Of a stretch of 9,360 nt of DNA, positions 1 to 6,622 are shown piece by piece. The notes under the pieces are model-generated. The model saw only the letters and a list, made by a program, of their open reading frames with translations, did not search any database and was not told where the DNA came from. Each line of letters begins with the position of its first letter. Position 1 is the stretch's first letter. The position numbers and the translations under genes were made by a program. Source of the stretch: CAJQQY01 sp964352225 (lineage in GTDB: Bacteria; Bacteroidota; Bacteroidia; Chitinophagales; Saprospiraceae); contig CAYGRM010000268.1 in the NCBI GenBank assembly GCA_964352225.1, positions 1 to 9,360 on the forward strand, read 5' to 3'.

Positions 1-74
1 CAACAATAAGCTACCAAGCAAATTTCATCCATAAAGATGCTGATGATGCTTTGGATAGTGTAATCAACTTTTGA
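1..74 (+). CDS. C-terminal fragment of an unidentified protein
   Basis: An open frame enters from the left edge (first full codon at 3) and stops at TGA 72-74. The visible tail has 23 residues, ending ALDSVINF. It reads as ordinary protein sequence (mixed acidic, hydrophobic and polar residues), but it is too short to assign to any family. The other two forward frames have stops at 7-9 and 32-34, so this is the only frame that can continue through the edge. Its stop lies just 12 bases before the operator at 87-101, which fits an independent upstream gene whose 3' end abuts the metal-resistance promoter. It could also be a chance open frame. Confidence 0.4.
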   Translation, partial: TISYQANFIHKDADDALDSVINF

Positions 75-86
75 ACATTCCAATTT

Positions 87-101
87 TGCAACACAGTTGC
101 A
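87..101. promoter_or_regulatory. Inverted-repeat operator, probable Fur-family regulator site
   Basis: TGCAAC-ACA-GTTGCA is a perfect 6-3-6 inverted repeat. It ends 12 bases upstream of the -7 element at 114-121, so a bound protein would cover the -33 region. An imperfect copy (TGCACTTCCGTTGCA, two deviations in the arms) lies at 6570-6584, 13 bases before the other TAnnTTTG element. Fur-family dimers bind palindromes of this size, and the only regulator in the window is Fur-family. Assigning the site to that regulator is inference. Confidence 0.72.
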
Positions 102-113
102 CAAAAATTCTGT

Positions 114-121
114 TATCTTTG
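114..121 (+). promoter_or_regulatory. Bacteroidota-type -7 promoter element, first operon
   Basis: TATCTTTG matches the Bacteroidota consensus TAnnTTTG exactly. A TTG that could act as the -33 box (97-99) lies inside the operator arm, but its 14-base spacing is shorter than usual. The expected transcription start, a few bases downstream, falls at about the GTG codon at 126. This implies a leaderless or nearly leaderless transcript. The promoter should drive 126-434 and, by close spacing, the genes through 6568. Confidence 0.68.
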
Positions 122-125
122 TACT

Positions 126-434
126 GTGAAATTTATAGCAATCATACTTTCGTTTTATTTCTTGGCACTTAATGCTGTGCCTTGCAATGATATGAATTAT
201 AGCGAAGATGATTCCCAAGTTGTTACGGTAATTGACTTTGATGGCGATCACGACCAAGATTGCGAGTTATGCTCGCCATTCTGCCAATGTCATTGCTGCC
301 ACGTTCACACGATAAATTTTGGGTTGGTTGCGTTTCAACCGCTACAGCCTGCTATTCCTCACGAATTCTTTGCCCATTTCGATAATCTTGGCAAAGACAT
401 TCCACATTCCCTTTTACAACCCCCTCGGGTATAA
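126..434 (+). CDS. Small exported Cys/His-rich protein, DUF6660-like
   Basis: The protein has 102 residues. Residues 1-19 form a Sec-type signal sequence (one Lys, then a hydrophobic stretch ending ALNAVP), so it is probably exported. The mature part carries a dense metal-ligand cluster: C46, C49, C53, C55, H56, C57, C58, H59 and H61, preceded by an acidic stretch with H42. The C terminus ends in LQPPRV. From memory, this matches the DUF6660 family of flavobacteria, found next to CusA/CzcA-type pumps; its biochemical function is not established. A periplasmic metal-binding or metal-delivery role is inference. The start is GTG at 126: an in-frame TGA at 72-74 limits extension, and the next Met (residue 23) would remove the signal sequence. 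The GTG sits immediately after the -7 element. The gene heads the czc operon, 125 bases before the pump. Confidence 0.8.
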   Translation: MKFIAIILSFYFLALNAVPCNDMNYSEDDSQVVTVIDFDGDHDQDCELCSPFCQCHCCHVHTINFGLVAFQPLQPAIPHEFFAHFDNLGKDIPHSLLQPPRV

Positions 435-548
435 TTCAGTTTTCATAGGATAACTATATCCTGTTCTGACGTTTCTATGTTTTTAGATTCGTCAAAATCG
501 TGCATTGCATTTTTTGCAATGTACCTAAAGAGAATTTAAACTGAATTA
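432..548 (+). other. Structured intergenic element between the DUF6660 gene and czcA
   Basis: An 11-base perfect inverted repeat closes this region: TAATTCAGTTT at 432-442, starting on the stop codon of the upstream gene, and AAACTGAATTA at 538-548. Nested inside are an AGGATA-acta-TATCCT hairpin (447-462), a 5-bp pairing TGACG/CGTCA (467-471 with 490-494), and a stronger hairpin at 501-523. Together they form a closed multibranch fold ending 11 bases before the czcA start. No U-tract follows any stem, so a classic terminator is unlikely. It could be an mRNA element tuning pump expression relative to the small protein, an mRNA-stability element, or a small MITE-like insertion with terminal inverted repeats. 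The pairing is visible; the role is inference. Confidence 0.5.
501..523. repeat. Inverted repeat/hairpin upstream of czcA
   Basis: TGCATTGCA and TGCAATGTA pair across a TTTTT loop: nine pairs, one of them G-T, with an uninterrupted CATTGCA/TGCAATG core. As DNA it also resembles the promoter operators through its TGCA-n5-TGCA core, but the arm spacing differs (n5 rather than n7). It may be an RNA hairpin or a divergent regulator site. Confidence 0.5.
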
Positions 549-559
549 ATACTCTATCT

Positions 560-3500
560 ATGATTAATAAAATCATTGATTTTTCAATCAATAACAAATT
601 TATTATTGGGCTACTCACACTTGCATTAATAGGTGCTGGTATTTATAGTATGACCCAAGTTCCCATTGATGCCGTACCCGATATTACAAATAATCAAGTA
701 CAAGTAATTACGCAATCGCCCAATCTGGGGACAGAAGATATTGAGCAATTTGTAACCTATCCCGTCGAAGTGGCTATGAGCAATCTGCCCAACGTTAAAG
801 AAATCCGTTCGATTTCTCGTTTTGGGCTTTCTGTTGTAACCATTGTATTTGACGATGATGTAGGAACGTATCTACCCAGACAGCTCGTTGCCGAAAAGCT
901 GACAGAAGTACAGGAACAAATACCAACGGGGTTTGGCAAACCTTCTATGGGACCTATCTCAACAGGATTGGGCGAAATCTATCAATACACCCTTGAAGTT
1001 GATGAAGAGCACCAAGGCGAATATTCTGCCACAGAACTGCGAACGATTCAAGACTGGATTGTTCGTAGACAGATGGCTATGGTAACTGGGGTGGTCGAAG
1101 TAAATGCCTTTGGTGGAAATAAAAAGCAGTACGAAGTATCTGTTGACCCTGACGAACTTCGTGCCATTGGTATCACGATTTCGGATGTGTTTTCCGCTTT
1201 GGAAAATAACAACCAGAATACAGGCGGTGCATATATCGAGCGTAACCATCAAGCCAATTTCATACGTGGCGAAGGTTTGGCGAGAACCGTTTCGGATATC
1301 GAAAATATGGTTGTCAAAACGGTCAACGGCATTCCCATTAAAATAAAGGATGTAGGGGACGTCACAATGGGAAGTGCCGTGCGATATGGTGCGCTGACAA
1401 AAGATGGAAAGGGTGAAGCCGTGGGCGGAATGATTTTGATGCTGAAAGGGGCGAATTCCAACGAAGTAATTAAAAATGTTACCCAAAGGATGGAACAGAT
1501 TCAGCAATCCCTTCCAGATGGGGTAAGCATTAAACCCTTCCTTGACCGTAGCGAATTGATTGCGGAAACCACGGGAACAGTAACCGGAAATCTTTTGGAA
1601 GGTGGTCTTATTGTGATTTTTGTCTTGGTATTACTTTTGGGTAATTGGCGTGGCGGTTTAATCGTTGCATCCACCATTCCCCTTTCCTTATTGTTCGCTT
1701 TTATTTTGATGTACGTTTTTGACGTATGGGCTAACTTAATGAGTTTGGGGGCAATTGATTTTGGTATCATTGTAGATGGTGCGGTCATCATTGTGGAAAG
1801 TACCGTTTTTTTAATGTACTCGTATGTAGTGAAAAAGAAAGCTGTAAGTTCTGAAGCACGGGATGAAATCGCAGCGAAGTCATCCAAAAAAATGATGAAC
1901 GCTGCCTTCTTTGGTCAGCTTATCATTTTGATTGTATTCCTACCTATTCTCGCTCTCGAAGGTGTCGAGGGCAAGATGTTTCAGCCTATGGCGCTGACCT
2001 TCATCTTTGCGATGATTGGGGCAATGCTACTTTGTCTGACTTACGTGCCAATGATTTCGGCTCTTTTCCTAAGACCGCCAAAATCAGAAAAACAGTCTTA
2101 TGGCGATAAGTTCGTGCATTGGGTAGAGCGAAAGTATGAGCCGCTACTTACCAAATCACTCGTCAAGGGAAAAGTGATTATAGGCATTGCCGTTGCACTT
2201 TTTGTAGTTGCCATTTTTGCCTTTACCAGAATGGGCGGCGAGTTCATACCACAATTGGACGAAGGCGATATTGCTTTCCACGCCATTTTAAAGCCCGGTA
2301 GTTCTCTTACTGAGACCATTGAGACCACAACAAAAATCGAGCGTATCGTAAAAGCGGAATTTCCAGAAGTAGAAACTATCATCAGCCGTATCGGTGTGGC
2401 AGATGTGCCTACCGACCCGATGCCGATGGATATTGCCGACGTATTCGTCATTCTCAAACCCAGCGATGAGTGGACATCAGCTGAGAGCAAGGATGAACTG
2501 TTGGAAAAAATGAAGGATGCCATTAGTATCGTTCCGGGTGTCAATTTTGAGTTTACGCAACCTATCGAGATGCGATTCAACGAACTGCTTACGGGCGTTC
2601 GTGAAGATGTCGCTATCAAGTTGTTCGGGGAAGATTTGGATGTTCTCGCAAGTAAGGCCGAGGAAATGGGCAAAATCATAGCGACCGTTCCCGGTGTTGC
2701 AGATATGAAAGTAGAGGCAACCGATGGCCTTCCTCAAATTACGGTTAACTATAACCGTGATAAGCTAGCGCAATACGGTCTTGAAATCAACCAACTCAAT
2801 AGTGTGTTACAGGCTGCCTTTGCAGGTGGAAAAGCAGGTGTTATTTTCGAGGGCGAAAAGCGGTTCGATTTGGTTGTTCGCCTACAAAAAGAAAATCGGG
2901 AAAGTATTGCCGATATCCAAAACCTGTTCATAAATCTTCCTAATGGTTCGCAAATCCCACTTCGGGAAATCGCAGATGTGAGCTACGAATCCGGTCCAAT
3001 GCAAATAAGCCGTGATAATACAAATCGTAGAACATACGTGGGCATTAATATACGTGACCGTGATGTCAAATCTGTTGTCGAAGAAATTCAAGCAAAATTG
3101 GATGCCCAATTCGACCTTCCCCCAGGATATTATATCCGCTATGGCGGTGCATTCGAGAATCTTGAACGTGCCAGTAATCGGTTGCAAACGGTTGTCCCAA
3201 TTGCTTTGATACTAATCTTTATCTTGATTTATTTCGCATTAAAATCTTTTCCGCAGACCTTAATGATTTATTTGGCTATACCAATGGCGACCATAGGCGG
3301 TGTGTTTGCCCTATGGCTTCGGGATATGCCTTTTAGCATTTCCGCAGGGGTAGGTTTTATTGTGCTATTCGGGGTAGCGGTACTTAACGGATTGGTAATG
3401 ATAAGTGGACTAAACGAGCTGAAAGAAGAAGGCGTTACCGACTTAAGACAGCGAATTATAGAAGGTACTAAACGTAGAATTCGTCCTATTATGCTAACGG

Positions 3501-4927
3501 CCTTGACCGATATATTAGGGTTTCTTCCAATGGCCATTTCAGCATCGGCTGGGGCTGAAGTACAGCGACCATTAGCTACCGTTGTCATTGGTGGATTGCT
3601 AACTTCTACGCTCTTGACACTTTTTATCCTTCCTATTTTTTATCAATGGGTCGAGAAACGCTCGGAACGTAAGATGAAAGTCAATCCAAAATTCGTTACT
3701 GCAACTGCGGTAGTCTGTTTACTGTTTACATCTACTTTCGTGCCTGCCCAGAGCGTAGTCGAAGGGAAGGCACAAGAAGTTCCTCAGAATAATTCCCTTC
3801 CAGTTATATCATTGGAAAAAGCGGTAGAAGTTTCTAAGAAAAACTATCCGCTATTGAAAACGAAACAGTTGGAAGTTCAAAGACAAACTGTGCTAAAGGG
3901 TACAGCTTACGATTTTGGCAATACCCAAGTGTTTACGGGTGGCGAGGAAATTTCGGATAGTCAGGGTGTTTACACTTTGGTTGGTTTTGGGCAACAGAAT
4001 ATCAACCTATTCGGTATCGGTGCTAAAAAGCGTTTGCAAAAACAGCGTATAGCTTTGGCCGAAACAGCTCTTGACCTTTCTGAACTTCAAGTAGAACAGG
4101 AAGTTAAAAAGGCTTGGTCTCAAGCCTATCAACAACGACAGAAATTTGAACTGTACCGTGAACTGGATTCCATCTATTCACAATTTGAAAAGGCCATTCA
4201 ACTCAACTTTGAGGTAGAAGCTATTTCAAGACTGGAATATTCATCGGCCACAAATCAAGCCTTGCAAATCAGAAACAAATTGCAACAGGCAGAAAGCGAT
4301 TATGCCATTGCCCTGCAAAAATTGAATCTTTGGTTGGTATCAGACACGTATTATTCCGTTCCTGACACTTTAGACGGAAGTGAGGTTGCCGTATTGGGAA
4401 TGGAAACCGATTTAGGCAACCACCCTGAACTACAACTTTCGCAAAAGCGCATTAAAGAAGCAGAAGCTAACTATGATGCAGCGCGTTCCGATTTGATGCC
4501 CAATTTCAACTTACAGGGCGGACTTCAAAGAGTAAACGGCAATAATGGGTTTTATAGTTATCAGGCAGGTATTTCCATTCCTCTTTTTTCAGGTGCGGTA
4601 CGTAGCCAAGCAAAAGCCTCTAAAATAGATAACGAAATCGCGAGAGCAAATGCAGATTTTACCCAACGGCAACTGCAATCTGAATATCAGCAGGCAATAC
4701 AAGCTTATCAAAAATGGGAAGGCTCTTGGGCTTTTTATAGTGATAAAGCCTTACCACTTGCAGAAGAACAGCGCAAAGGTGCATTGCTCGCCTATAAAGA
4801 AGGGGCGGTGGACTATGCAGCGTTCACGCAAATTATACGGGATGCCATTCAGACGGAAATGGATGCGCTGGACGCTCTCGACAATTATTTAAAATCAGTT
4901 TTCGAACTACAATATTTCAAACAATAA
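560..4927 (+). CDS. czcA: Heavy-metal RND efflux pump fused to TolC-like outer-membrane factor
   Basis: The protein has 1455 residues. Residues 1 to about 1036 are a complete heavy-metal RND permease: TM1 (12-33), the PVDAVPDIT-like segment (35-43), a central TM block (345-505), a second porter half (about 557-870) and TM8-12 (875-1030). The TM4 motif is D400-F-G-x3-D406-G-x5-E413, the proton-relay signature of CzcA-type divalent-cation pumps; S414 replaces the usual Asn. By eye alignment, the three metal-binding Met of CusA correspond to H574, I625 and E675, arguing against Cu(I)/Ag(I). Residues 1039-1063 look like a signal peptide (MKVNPK, hydrophobic core, FVPAQ), followed by a roughly 390-residue OMF domain with two repeats and the motif IPLFSG (1340-1344 region). 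A protein of this kind would span inner membrane, periplasm and outer membrane. Such fusions are known in Bacteroidota. It lies 3 bases before czcB. The exact metal is inferred. Confidence 0.93.
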   Translation: MINKIIDFSINNKFIIGLLTLALIGAGIYSMTQVPIDAVPDITNNQVQVITQSPNLGTEDIEQFVTYPVEVAMSNLPNVKEIRSISRFGLSVVTIVFDDDVGTYLPRQLVAEKLTEVQEQIPTGFGKPSMGPISTGLGEIYQYTLEVDEEHQGEYSATELRTIQDWIVRRQMAMVTGVVEVNAFGGNKKQYEVSVDPDELRAIGITISDVFSALENNNQNTGGAYIERNHQANFIRGEGLARTVSDIENMVVKTVNGIPIKIKDVGDVTMGSAVRYGALTKDGKGEAVGGMILMLKGANSNEVIKNVTQRMEQIQQSLPDGVSIKPFLDRSELIAETTGTVTGNLLEGGLIVIFVLVLLLGNWRGGLIVASTIPLSLLFAFILMYVFDVWANLMSLGAIDFGIIVDGAVIIVESTVFLMYSYVVKKKAVSSEARDEIAAKSSKKMMNAAFFGQLIILIVFLPILALEGVEGKMFQPMALTFIFAMIGAMLLCLTYVPMISALFLRPPKSEKQSYGDKFVHWVERKYEPLLTKSLVKGKVIIGIAVALFVVAIFAFTRMGGEFIPQLDEGDIAFHAILKPGSSLTETIETTTKIERIVKAEFPEVETIISRIGVADVPTDPMPMDIADVFVILKPSDEWTSAESKDELLEKMKDAISIVPGVNFEFTQPIEMRFNELLTGVREDVAIKLFGEDLDVLASKAEEMGKIIATVPGVADMKVEATDGLPQITVNYNRDKLAQYGLEINQLNSVLQAAFAGGKAGVIFEGEKRFDLVVRLQKENRESIADIQNLFINLPNGSQIPLREIADVSYESGPMQISRDNTNRRTYVGINIRDRDVKSVVEEIQAKLDAQFDLPPGYYIRYGGAFENLERASNRLQTVVPIALILIFILIYFALKSFPQTLMIYLAIPMATIGGVFALWLRDMPFSISAGVGFIVLFGVAVLNGLVMISGLNELKEEGVTDLRQRIIEGTKRRIRPIMLTALTDILGFLPMAISASAGAEVQRPLATVVIGGLLTSTLLTLFILPIFYQWVEKRSERKMKVNPKFVTATAVVCLLFTSTFVPAQSVVEGKAQEVPQNNSLPVISLEKAVEVSKKNYPLLKTKQLEVQRQTVLKGTAYDFGNTQVFTGGEEISDSQGVYTLVGFGQQNINLFGIGAKKRLQKQRIALAETALDLSELQVEQEVKKAWSQAYQQRQKFELYRELDSIYSQFEKAIQLNFEVEAISRLEYSSATNQALQIRNKLQQAESDYAIALQKLNLWLVSDTYYSVPDTLDGSEVAVLGMETDLGNHPELQLSQKRIKEAEANYDAARSDLMPNFNLQGGLQRVNGNNGFYSYQAGISIPLFSGAVRSQAKASKIDNEIARANADFTQRQLQSEYQQAIQAYQKWEGSWAFYSDKALPLAEEQRKGALLAYKEGAVDYAAFTQIIRDAIQTEMDALDALDNYLKSVFELQYFKQ

Positions 4928-4930
4928 CAA

Positions 4931-6130
4931 ATGAAAAATCTATCTAAATATACAGTTATCGGATTATTTACGATGCTCTTAGGTCTAACAGCTTGCGGCG
5001 ACTCTAAATCCGAGACTGCCGAAAACGATGAGGGAAATTCCGAAATGGAAGAAGTACACACAAAGGGCGAAGCTGAAGAAGTGATGCTTACGGCCAAACA
5101 GTTCGATGCATTACAAATGAAAATCGACACCCTACATATGCGAAATATGAGCGGTTATGTGGAAGCAAATGGCCAACTGGAAGTTCCACCTCAGAATGAG
5201 GCGACTATCACTTCGGTCGTAGGTGCAAATGTGGTTTCCATTGAGGTCATCGAGGGCGATAAGGTCAACAAAGGGCAAACGGTCGCTTATCTATCCCATC
5301 CCAATATCATTCAAAAACAGACGGATTATCTGAATGCGTATAGCAATAGCCAATATCTTAAAAAGGAATTTGAAAGACAAAAGACTTTATATGACGCTGG
5401 TGTAGGCAGCGGTGCTAATTTTCAAAAAGCAGAAGCGCAATATGAGGCATCCCGAAGTATGGCCAACGGTCTGGAAGCGCAGCTGCAACAACTAAATGTT
5501 AACGCTTCTGGCGTTAGAAAGGGAACTATTTATCAGCGTGTGGCCTTGCGCAGCCCCATAGAAGGATACGTTCAAAAAGTAGAAGTAAAAACAGGTCAGT
5601 ACGTAGAACCGCAAACCGACCTTATGGAAGTGGTGGACACCCATCACGTTCACGCAGATTTGATGGTCTTTGAAAAGGATGTCTATAAAGTCAAAAAAGG
5701 GCAGATGGTTACGTTCAATGTACAATCCAATCAGGGCCAAGAATTGACCGCAGAAATTTATTCCGTGGGAAAAACTTTTGAGCAAAACCCCAAAGCATTG
5801 CACGTACACGCAGAAATCGAGAACAAGCAAGGCAATCTAATACCGGGAATGTACATCCAAGGGCGGATTCAAACAGATAACACTATGACAAGGGCAATCC
5901 CAGAAAGTGCCATAGCCATAGATGGCAATAGGTCATTTGTATTTATCGCAAAAAGAGAAGGCGACGATTGGGGATTTACACCTGTGGAAGTCAAAAAAAA
6001 CATCCACGATGGGGAATGGATTGCCATTGATTTTCTAACCGAACAAGAACCTGATACTCAATATGCCTTTAACAATGCCTACTATTTAATGGCAGAAATG
6101 AAAAAAGGCGAAGCAGAACACTCACACTAA
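4931..6130 (+). CDS. czcB: Efflux RND periplasmic adaptor (membrane-fusion) lipoprotein
   Basis: The protein has 399 residues, usual for CzcB/CusB-type adaptors. Residues 1-22 form a lipoprotein signal with lipobox LTAC (Cys22 modified), followed by an acidic, Ser-rich linker. The lipoyl/barrel-sandwich halves are at about 75-125 and 203-236 (LRSPIEGYVQKVEVKTGQYV region), flanking a helical hairpin (127-193) with heptad-like QKxxYL...QLQQL segments. Beta-barrel and membrane-proximal domains follow (about 238-385). Possible metal ligands are H238, H239 and H241 (THHVH) and a C-terminal EAEHSH tail. It joins the RND pump to the outer-membrane factor, here both parts of the preceding polypeptide, and may pass periplasmic metal to it. 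The start ATG lies 3 bases after the czcA stop, so co-transcription is near certain. The family call is firm; substrate is by association. Confidence 0.92.
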   Translation: MKNLSKYTVIGLFTMLLGLTACGDSKSETAENDEGNSEMEEVHTKGEAEEVMLTAKQFDALQMKIDTLHMRNMSGYVEANGQLEVPPQNEATITSVVGANVVSIEVIEGDKVNKGQTVAYLSHPNIIQKQTDYLNAYSNSQYLKKEFERQKTLYDAGVGSGANFQKAEAQYEASRSMANGLEAQLQQLNVNASGVRKGTIYQRVALRSPIEGYVQKVEVKTGQYVEPQTDLMEVVDTHHVHADLMVFEKDVYKVKKGQMVTFNVQSNQGQELTAEIYSVGKTFEQNPKALHVHAEIENKQGNLIPGMYIQGRIQTDNTMTRAIPESAIAIDGNRSFVFIAKREGDDWGFTPVEVKKNIHDGEWIAIDFLTEQEPDTQYAFNNAYYLMAEMKKGEAEHSH

Positions 6131-6151
6131 ATATATTAATACCATCATAAG

Positions 6152-6568
6152 ATGACAGAAATAGAAAAAACATTAGAAAGCAAAACTGTGCGTCCTACGG
6201 CTATGCGCATCTTGATTTATAAATATATGGCCGAAAAAGAAATCGCAGTCGCACTAACCGATATTGAGAACGCTTTCGCGAAAGCGGACAGGACTACGTT
6301 GTACCGGACGTTGAAAACCTTTGAGGAAAAGGGTATTGTGCACCAAATTGATGATGGCACTAATATTTCAAAATATGCTTTATGTGAACCTGGTTGCAAT
6401 TGTGAACTTGACCAAGATTTGCACTTGCATTTTCATTGTACTAACTGTGACGAAACGGTTTGTTTGACCCAACAAAAAATCCCACATATAAATTTACCAG
6501 AAGGTTATATAGCAGAGGACGCAAATTTGGTAGTGAAAGGAATTTGCGAAAAGTGTAGTGGACAATAA
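6152..6568 (+). CDS. Fur-family metal-responsive transcriptional regulator
   Basis: The protein has 138 residues, standard for the family. The N-terminal winged helix includes RPTAMRILIY (14-23) and the recognition helix DRTTLYRTLKTFEEKGIV (46-63). The dimerization domain has the His-rich segment H91-x-H93-x-H95-C96-x2-C99 and C-terminal C132-x2-C135. The two CxxC pairs should form the structural zinc site, and the His residues part of the sensing site. An extra cluster C78-x3-C82-x-C84 precedes the His segment and is not part of the classic Fur ligand set; it may shift specificity to a thiophilic metal. The gene lies 21 bases after czcB with no promoter in between, so it is likely the last gene of the operon and self-regulated. 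A candidate operator starts 2 bases after its stop. Whether it is Zur-like or senses another metal cannot be settled from sequence. Confidence 0.92.
   Translation: MTEIEKTLESKTVRPTAMRILIYKYMAEKEIAVALTDIENAFAKADRTTLYRTLKTFEEKGIVHQIDDGTNISKYALCEPGCNCELDQDLHLHFHCTNCDETVCLTQQKIPHINLPEGYIAEDANLVVKGICEKCSGQ
6271..6286. repeat. 16-bp perfect palindrome inside the Fur-family gene
   Basis: CGCTTTCGCGAAAGCG is its own reverse complement across all 16 bases. It is GC-rich in an AT-rich gene and encodes AFAKA just before the recognition helix. A 14/16 match, CGATTTCGCGGAAGCG, occurs in the ATPase gene at 8115-8130. It could be a dispersed genomic palindrome or a protein-binding word; within this window it is not in a promoter. 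Confidence 0.6.
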
Positions 6569-6586
6569 ATGCACTTCCGTTGCATT
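6568..6586. promoter_or_regulatory. Second inverted-repeat operator, upstream of the DUF3703-ATPase operon
   Basis: AATGCA-CTTCCGT-TGCATT is a 6-7-6 perfect inverted repeat. Its core (6570-6584, TGCACTTCCGTTGCA) matches the first operator TGCAACnnnGTTGCA in 10 of 12 arm positions and lies 13 bases upstream of TAnnTTTG, against 12 in the first promoter. The shared placement supports common control of the RND operon and the ATPase operon by the Fur-family protein; that assignment is inference. Confidence 0.66.
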
Positions 6587-6597
6587 GGTACTTGACA

Positions 6598-6605
6598 TAA
6601 ATTTG
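6598..6605 (+). promoter_or_regulatory. Bacteroidota-type -7 promoter element, second operon
   Basis: TAAATTTG is an exact TAnnTTTG match, ending 17 bases before the ATG at 6623, giving a predicted leader of only about 10-14 bases. The nearest TTG for a -33 box (6580-6582, spacing 15) again falls in the operator arm. The AAAGGA touching the ATG is too close to act as a normal ribosome binding site. Confidence 0.62.
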
Positions 6606-6622
6606 CCTTTGAAAAAAAAGGA

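Noticed and set aside
476..483. TATGTTTT as an internal promoter upstream of czcA
   Set aside because: It lacks the final G of the consensus and has no TTG at suitable spacing; it also lies within the loop of the structured region.
432..548. Insertion sequence or defined mobile element
   Set aside because: No transposase and no clear target duplication; the 11-base terminal repeats alone do not prove mobility.
555..562. TATCTATG as a -7 element for czcA
   Set aside because: One mismatch to TAnnTTTG and it overlaps the czcA start codon, so transcription would begin inside the gene.
2098..2679. 193-codon open frame on the - strand, and similar antisense frames within czcA and the ATPase gene
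   Set aside because: They lie opposite strongly supported conserved genes, are low-complexity Ser/Ile-rich, and show no recognisable domain.
3674..3676. Independent OMF gene starting at ATG 3674
   Set aside because: No stop codon, promoter or ribosome site separates it from the RND part; kept only as a possibility under the fusion finding.
560..4927. Sequencing error or lost stop codon joining separate czcA and OMF genes
   Set aside because: The frame is continuous with normal coding sequence through the seam, and RND-OMF fusions of about this length are known in Bacteroidota, so the fusion is accepted as real.
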